Positions 60,639 to 64,000 of a stretch of DNA of 64,000 nucleotides are shown here, piece by piece. The notes beneath the pieces are model-generated. The model had not been told where the DNA came from and made no database searches. It saw only the letters and a list, made by a program, of their open reading frames with translations. Location of the stretch: assembly GCA_948684385.1 (NCBI GenBank), contig CAPQCU010000001.1, positions 124,001-188,000 on the forward strand, in the 5' to 3' direction. The stretch's first letter is position 1. Each line of letters begins with the position of its first letter. The position numbers were made by a program, and so were the translations under genes. The DNA comes from an uncultured bacterium (lineage in GTDB: Bacteria; Cyanobacteriota; Vampirovibrionia; Gastranaerophilales; Gastranaerophilaceae).

Positions 60639-61505
60639 ATGAATAAAATTAATATCGACAGAGAAAAATGTATACACTGCGGACTTTGTATAAGTGACTG
60701 CGTATCATCATGCATTGATTTTGATGACGAAAAATTTCCCCAAATGACTGACGAAGAAAGATGCTTAGCATGCCAGCACTGCCTTGCTATCTGTCCGACC
60801 GGCGCACTTTCATTTAATGATAAATCACCTGAAAACTCAGAAGATACAGGAGTTAGCGACCTTTTGAGCCTGATTAAATCAAGAAGAAGCGTAAGGCAAT
60901 ATTCTGACGAAGAGATTTCGGAAGAGATGTTTCAAAAACTAAAAGACATGCTTCCATACATTCCAACAGGCTGTAATTCACGCGGACTTCATTTTACTTT
61001 TATCGAGAAGAAATCAGCAATGGATATAATTAGAAATCGTGTTAACGAGCTTATATTAAAAGGGCTAAACAATAAGCTTTTAGAACCTTTAATCAAAAAG
61101 TTTGAGCGTTACAAAGACGCATTCATTAAAGGTGAAGACGTAATTTTTCGCGGAGCTCCACACATGGTTGTTGTTTCTTCCAAAGTCACAGCACCCTGTG
61201 CAACAGTTGACCCGATTATTGCTCTAAGCTACATTGAGCTTTATGCTCAAAGTTTAGGACTTGGAACCTGTTGGTGCGGATTTGCTCAAGTTTGTTTAAA
61301 GATTTTCCCCGAAATCTGCGAAATGCTTGAAATTCCGCCGAAATACGCTCCTGTTTACGTTATGCTTTTAGGCAATCCGAAAGTAAAATATCAGAGAACA
61401 ATCCAGCCTGAACCTTACAAAATCAACTCGATAAAAGAAATACGTGAACAGCATTCTTGTTTCTGGTGCAAGACTAAAAGGTTTTTTACGAATTTCTTGC
61501 GATAA
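60639..61505 (+). CDS. Ferredoxin-nitroreductase fusion
   Basis: 288 residues. The first 60 residues are a bacterial two-[4Fe-4S] ferredoxin (C11, C14, C17, C21 and C42, C45, C48, C52), with the rest a nitroreductase domain (about 75-270, SLIKSRRSVRQYSDEEI, CNSRGLHFTF and LGLGTCWCGFAQ). The fusion is common in anaerobes and feeds electrons from ferredoxin to FMN, matching an anaerobic habitat. The end has extra cysteines (HSCFWCKTKRF). AGGAGG ribosome binding site; divergent from the transporter. Confidence 0.94.
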   Translation: MNKINIDREKCIHCGLCISDCVSSCIDFDDEKFPQMTDEERCLACQHCLAICPTGALSFNDKSPENSEDTGVSDLLSLIKSRRSVRQYSDEEISEEMFQKLKDMLPYIPTGCNSRGLHFTFIEKKSAMDIIRNRVNELILKGLNNKLLEPLIKKFERYKDAFIKGEDVIFRGAPHMVVVSSKVTAPCATVDPIIALSYIELYAQSLGLGTCWCGFAQVCLKIFPEICEMLEIPPKYAPVYVMLLGNPKVKYQRTIQPEPYKINSIKEIREQHSCFWCKTKRFFTNFLR

Positions 61506-61542
61506 AATTGCATCTTCAAAAATTTTAATGTATTTATTACGC

Positions 61543-61568
61543 AAAGTAGTAACTAAAAATGCTACTTT
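61543..61568. promoter_or_regulatory. Inverted repeat before the XRE gene at 61610
   Basis: AAAGTAG ... CTACTTT, 7-bp arms around 12 bases, in the leader of the XRE gene. It could be an operator for that regulator or a terminator of the fusion gene upstream. Confidence 0.4.
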
Positions 61569-61609
61569 ATATCATTTTTATTTTTAAAAACTAACTTTAC
61601 AATTAATAT

Positions 61610-61936
61610 ATGGATGTAAAGAAAGAATTAGGGCTTAAAATTAAACGCCTGAGACAAAAAGAAGGTTTAACTCAGGAACAGTTTGCTGAAAAATTAAATA
61701 TTGCAACAAGAACTCTTGCAGGAATTGAAATCGGCGAAAGCTTTGTCTCTGCCCAAACAATAGAAAATATTTTAAGCTACAGCAATATCTCTTTTGAAGA
61801 CTTTTTCATCTCAAGCCATCTAAGACCGACAGAAGATTTATTAAACGACATTTACCTGTATTTAGACAAAATAAAAGACAACAGAGAAAAAATTGAAAAC
61901 ATTTACAAGGTTATTAAAGCGCTTTCCAATGAGTAA
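61610..61936 (+). CDS. XRE-family regulator, 108 aa
   Basis: N-terminal Cro/C1 helix-turn-helix (about 8-62): LGLKIKRLRQKEGLTQEQFA, then NIATRTLAGIEIGESFVSAQ. A C-terminal helical tail (about 65-108) may dimerise. It has a weak leader and is very AT-rich. Target is unknown; the closest genes are the ferredoxin fusion and the LysM protein. Confidence 0.86.
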   Translation: MDVKKELGLKIKRLRQKEGLTQEQFAEKLNIATRTLAGIEIGESFVSAQTIENILSYSNISFEDFFISSHLRPTEDLLNDIYLYLDKIKDNREKIENIYKVIKALSNE

Positions 61937-62088
61937 TTATTAAGTTTTGTAAAGCGCTTTAATGCAGTGACGGCGCATATTATATACCTTTTATGCAAAA
62001 TTGCTGCATAAATTCTGCAATTTTTGAATTCAAAAATACTTTATATATACATAACACGAGTATATAAAAAGTTAAGGAGAGTTTAAAA

Positions 62089-62952
62089 ATGACAAATTAC
62101 ACAGTTCAGGCAAATGACACACTTGGAAAAATCGCAGCAGCACACAACACAACAGTAGAACAGCTGGCAAAGCTTAACAACATTTCAAACCCAAACAAAA
62201 TTTTTGTTGGTCAGACTTTAATTTTTGAAGCAGAAAAACCTCAAGCTCAGGCAGAAGAACCCGTCGTAGGCTTTGATACATTCCAGAGAACCACAACACC
62301 GCAGATTTCAGAAGCTTCCACTTCTTATGCACCATTAGCTTACGGTGCAGCAGGTGCAGCTTTATATCAAGGCGGTAAATGGGCAATGCCAAAAGTAAGA
62401 AGCGGAATGGAAACATTACAGCTTAGAGGAATGTACGCTCAAGATGCAGCAAAAAGAACTTTAAACGGAGCAGCTCAGAAAAGTAAACAAACAGCACAAA
62501 CTGTCAGAACTTTTGTAAGCCAAAAAGCAAAACACGCAGCAAAATCAGCAGAACTTCACTACGCGTTTGGTAAAGATGCTGTTGAACAAAGAGCTAAAAA
62601 AGCTATAACAAAAGGTAAAGCTATAGCACACAAAGGCAAAGTAGCGGCAAGATATACAAGAATAGTAGGAAACACAAAAGTAGCGCCAAAATTAATTAAA
62701 GGTGCATCAAGATATGCAGCTCCTCTTGCAGCTGTTTACGGAGCTTATGAAGTCAAAAAAGCTTATGATGAAGGCGGAGAAAAAGCAGCAGTAAAACAAG
62801 CAGTTAAAACCGGAGGCGGACTCGCAGGCGGTTGGGCAGGAGCAAAAGTCGGAGCAGCAGTAGGAAGTTTTGCAGGTCCAATCGGTACAGTTGTTGGCGG
62901 AGTTATCGGCGGCATCGCAGGTTACATACTAGGTGAAAAGCTCTGTTCTTAG
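62089..62952 (+). CDS. LysM-domain protein with glycine-zipper C-terminus
   Basis: 287 residues. A single LysM domain (about 1-48: NYTVQANDTLGKIAAAHNTT, NPNKIFVGQTLIFE) that binds peptidoglycan, then a lysine/alanine-rich middle (RTLNGAAQKSKQTAQTVRTF) and a C-terminal glycine-zipper membrane region (about 240-285, GGWAGAKVGAAVGSFAGPIG). There is no signal peptide, so export, if it occurs, would use another route. AAGGAGAG ribosome binding site; its stop is 3 bp before the antisense promoter at 62955. Confidence 0.88.
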   Translation: MTNYTVQANDTLGKIAAAHNTTVEQLAKLNNISNPNKIFVGQTLIFEAEKPQAQAEEPVVGFDTFQRTTTPQISEASTSYAPLAYGAAGAALYQGGKWAMPKVRSGMETLQLRGMYAQDAAKRTLNGAAQKSKQTAQTVRTFVSQKAKHAAKSAELHYAFGKDAVEQRAKKAITKGKAIAHKGKVAARYTRIVGNTKVAPKLIKGASRYAAPLAAVYGAYEVKKAYDEGGEKAAVKQAVKTGGGLAGGWAGAKVGAAVGSFAGPIGTVVGGVIGGIAGYILGEKLCS

Positions 62953-62954
62953 TC

Positions 62955-62983
62955 TTGACAAATATAATGAAATCGTAAATAAT
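62955..62983 (+). promoter_or_regulatory. Antisense RNA promoter, module 1
   Basis: TTGACA (62955-62960), 17 bp, AATAAT (62978-62983). Nearly identical to 63272-63300 and to the minus-strand promoter at 3788-3816. Confidence 0.75.
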
Positions 62984-62989
62984 ATAAAC

Positions 62990-63072
62990 ACAGGGTGGCG
63001 GTTTGTCAGACCAGCCAATAGCCCTTAGAGGTTTGAACGGTTCTTACTTATTACGGTGAGAGCCGTTTTTTA
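62990..63072 (+). ncRNA. Putative antitoxin antisense RNA, module 1
   Basis: Starts about 7 bases after the -10, contains a hairpin TGGCGGT-ttgtcag-ACCAGCCA and ends in a terminator stem AACGGTTCT/AGAGCCGTT (63036-63044 with 63059-63067) plus a T-run (63066-63071). Its 3' part is complementary to the end of the toxin ORF on the other strand. Confidence 0.65.
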
Positions 63073-63124
63073 ATATGTTCAAAATCAATAAGATTAAAAA
63101 TAAAGTCAAATTGAAGTCGTTCAT
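63044..63124 (-). CDS. 26-residue hydrophobic peptide, type I toxin-like, module 1
   Basis: Starts MNDFNLTLFLILLILNIL and ends with a charged tail (KNGSHRNK). A short polar start, one membrane helix and a basic tail is the design of Fst/TxpA-type type I toxins. The ribosome binding site AAAGGGGG lies within a structured leader (GGAACAACC/GGTTGGTTCC). The stop codon is inside the shared terminator hairpin. Confidence 0.7.
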   Translation of the reverse strand: MNDFNLTLFLILLILNILKNGSHRNK

Positions 63125-63219
63125 ATCGACCCCCTTTCTAGTCGGGAACCAACCCGAAGTCAGAATAATATTGCGGTTGTTCCGTTTCGAAAAGAGCTAT
63201 TCTTTACCCTGATTAATAT

Positions 63220-63249
63220 ATTGTACTATAATATTCATCATTTTGTCTA
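63220..63249 (-). promoter_or_regulatory. Toxin promoter, module 1
   Basis: Minus strand TAGACA (63249-63244), 18 bp, TACAAT (63225-63220). Transcription would start near 63213, giving a leader of about 90 nt that includes GGGTAAAGAATAGCTC. Confidence 0.65.
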
Positions 63250-63271
63250 TATATTAAAATAAAGTATACTC

Positions 63272-63300
63272 TTGACAAATATAATGAAATCGTAAATAAT
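63272..63300 (+). promoter_or_regulatory. Antisense RNA promoter, module 2
   Basis: TTGACA (63272-63277), 17 bp, AATAAT (63295-63300), spacer identical to module 1. Confidence 0.75.
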
Positions 63301-63306
63301 ATAAGC

Positions 63307-63388
63307 ACAGGGTGGCGGTTTGCTAGACCAGCCAATAGCCCTTAGAAAGCTAAGTGATACCTATCTTGATAGATGGGTATCATTCTTT
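63307..63388 (+). ncRNA. Putative antitoxin antisense RNA, module 2
   Basis: Same plan as module 1: hairpin TGGCGGT-ttgctag-ACCAGCCA, then a different but equally strong terminator stem TGATACCTATCT/AGATGGGTATCA (63355-63366 with 63371-63382) with TTCTTTATT after it. The stem lies opposite the toxin's last codons. Confidence 0.65.
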
Positions 63389-63441
63389 ATTATGAAAACA
63401 ATCAAAAAGATTAAAAATAATGCAATATTGAATTCTTCCAT
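63361..63441 (-). CDS. 26-residue hydrophobic peptide, type I toxin-like, module 2
   Basis: Starts MEEFNIALFLIFLIVFIIK, ends NDTHLSR. Aligns with the module 1 peptide at F4, N5, L8-L10 and the basic end. AAAGGAGG ribosome binding site behind a CTTTCGG/CCGAAG hairpin. The pair differs mainly in the specific terminator/target region, suggesting separate antitoxin pairing. Confidence 0.7.
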   Translation of the reverse strand: MEEFNIALFLIFLIVFIIKNDTHLSR

Positions 63442-63534
63442 AATCGCCTCCTTTCTTCGGAACTAACGACCGAAAGCTAATTAATTTTGTATCGACGTTC
63501 TTTGAAAAGAGCTATTCTTTACCCTGCCAAACAT

Positions 63535-63564
63535 ATTGTACTATAACATTCATCATTTTGTCTA
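63535..63564 (-). promoter_or_regulatory. Toxin promoter, module 2
   Basis: Minus strand TAGACA (63564-63559), 18 bp, TACAAT (63540-63535), identical in spacing to module 1. It overlaps the stop codon of the solute-binding protein gene (63562). Confidence 0.65.
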
Positions 63565-64000
63565 TATATTAAAAAATTTCTTATTCAACTTATCAACTGT
63601 TTTACGGTAATCCTTACCCACAGAAATCGGTTTTGACTTTTTAATTGCTTCTAGAAAGACCTTGTTATCAATCTGCTTTGCCACATCCACACGCGCAGGA
63701 ACGATAAGCCCTGTATTCATAAAATACTCGCTGCTTTCTTTTGAAGAAAGGAATTTAACAAACTTTTCCGCGCTTTCCTTGTGTTTTGTATCCTTAGAAA
63801 TCGCCCATCCGGAAGCATCAAGAGGCACTATCCCCGGAAAAGTTATTACATCCCAATCAAATTTTGCATCTTCACTAATTTTCGAATACAACCATCTGCC
63901 GGAAAGATAAAGCCCGATTTTCCCTTCTAAAAACATCTGCGCCTGAGTCAAACTCCCGATTTCTGCAGGAGTCGGAGCGTATTTACCTTCCAGCCCTTTG
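63562..64000 (-). CDS. Sugar-type ABC transporter solute-binding protein, 3' part
   Basis: Open at the right edge of the window; the TTG near 63951 is not a start because the frame continues (KYAPTPAEIGSL). The visible C-terminal 145 residues have GKIGLYLSGRWLY, FPGIVPLDASGWAISKDTKH and KESAEKFVKFLSSKESSEYF, typical of family 1 extracellular solute-binding proteins for sugars or oligosaccharides. Other transporter genes lie beyond the window. Confidence 0.88.
   Translation of the reverse strand, partial: KGLEGKYAPTPAEIGSLTQAQMFLEGKIGLYLSGRWLYSKISEDAKFDWDVITFPGIVPLDASGWAISKDTKHKESAEKFVKFLSSKESSEYFMNTGLIVPARVDVAKQIDNKVFLEAIKKSKPISVGKDYRKTVDKLNKKFFNI

Noticed and set aside
62174..62416. Minus-strand ORF inside the LysM gene
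   Set aside because: Antisense shadow of the alanine/lysine-rich coding region.

Overview
The window is AT-rich and densely packed, and most likely comes from a gut-type non-photosynthetic cyanobacterial relative (Vampirovibrionia/Melainabacteria, order Gastranaerophilales). This is an inference from gene content: split acetyl-CoA carboxylase genes, FtsZ, a LytR-CpsA-Psr protein, an AsmA-like envelope protein, flagellar-type export genes without the rest of a flagellum in view, type IV-pilin-like protein, and many lineage-restricted large proteins with EF-hand or kinase-like motifs. No 16S gene is present, so the assignment is not proven. Layout: 1-9.1 kb is core sequence (TPR protein, NarL-type response regulator, accD-accA, prmA, tspO, ftsZ and a three-fold repeated membrane protein), interrupted at 3.5-4.7 kb by a small accessory patch with two tiny hydrophobic-peptide genes, two overlapping 54-56 residue genes and a divergent XRE regulator with two palindromic operators. 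At 9.2 kb a tRNA-Pro(CGG) gene marks the left end of a 6.3 kb integrated element; its right end is an imperfect 43-bp copy of the tRNA 3' half at 15.56 kb. The element carries an XRE repressor, an excisionase-like gene, a truncated integrase colliding with a second tyrosine recombinase, several repeat/operator clusters, and cargo consisting of a Fic protein, an NPPY-type methyltransferase and a SEFIR/TIR-like putative defence protein. From 15.6 to 33.9 kb are envelope, cofactor and housekeeping genes (AsmA, CMP-sugar synthetase-like, panE, rnhB, rpe, ribD, coaBC, NIF3-like) mixed with unrecognised proteins. From 33.9 to 37.8 kb lies an export-gate operon (FliM/N-like, FliO, FliP, extended FliQ, an inserted secreted protein, FliR), divergent from a 2206-residue EF-hand protein. 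From 44.6 to 63 kb: pilin-like protein, accC-accB-efp, lepA, a multi-HTH protein with adenine deaminase, glycosyltransferase, LCP protein, two nitroreductases, kinase-like proteins, a transporter and a LysM protein. The last 1 kb holds two tandem toxin-antisense-RNA modules resembling type I toxin-antitoxin loci and the 3' end of a solute-binding protein gene. Two genome-wide themes stand out. First, at least three, probably four, loci for 23-26 residue hydrophobic peptides occur here; three share an almost identical antisense promoter (TTGACA, 17 bp, AATAAT). Second, a family of short repeats built on GGGGTAAATG lies between genes, forms the stop codon ends of genes, and in two cases lies in frame inside enzyme genes (coaBC and panE). 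All functional statements come from reading motifs; no database search was possible.
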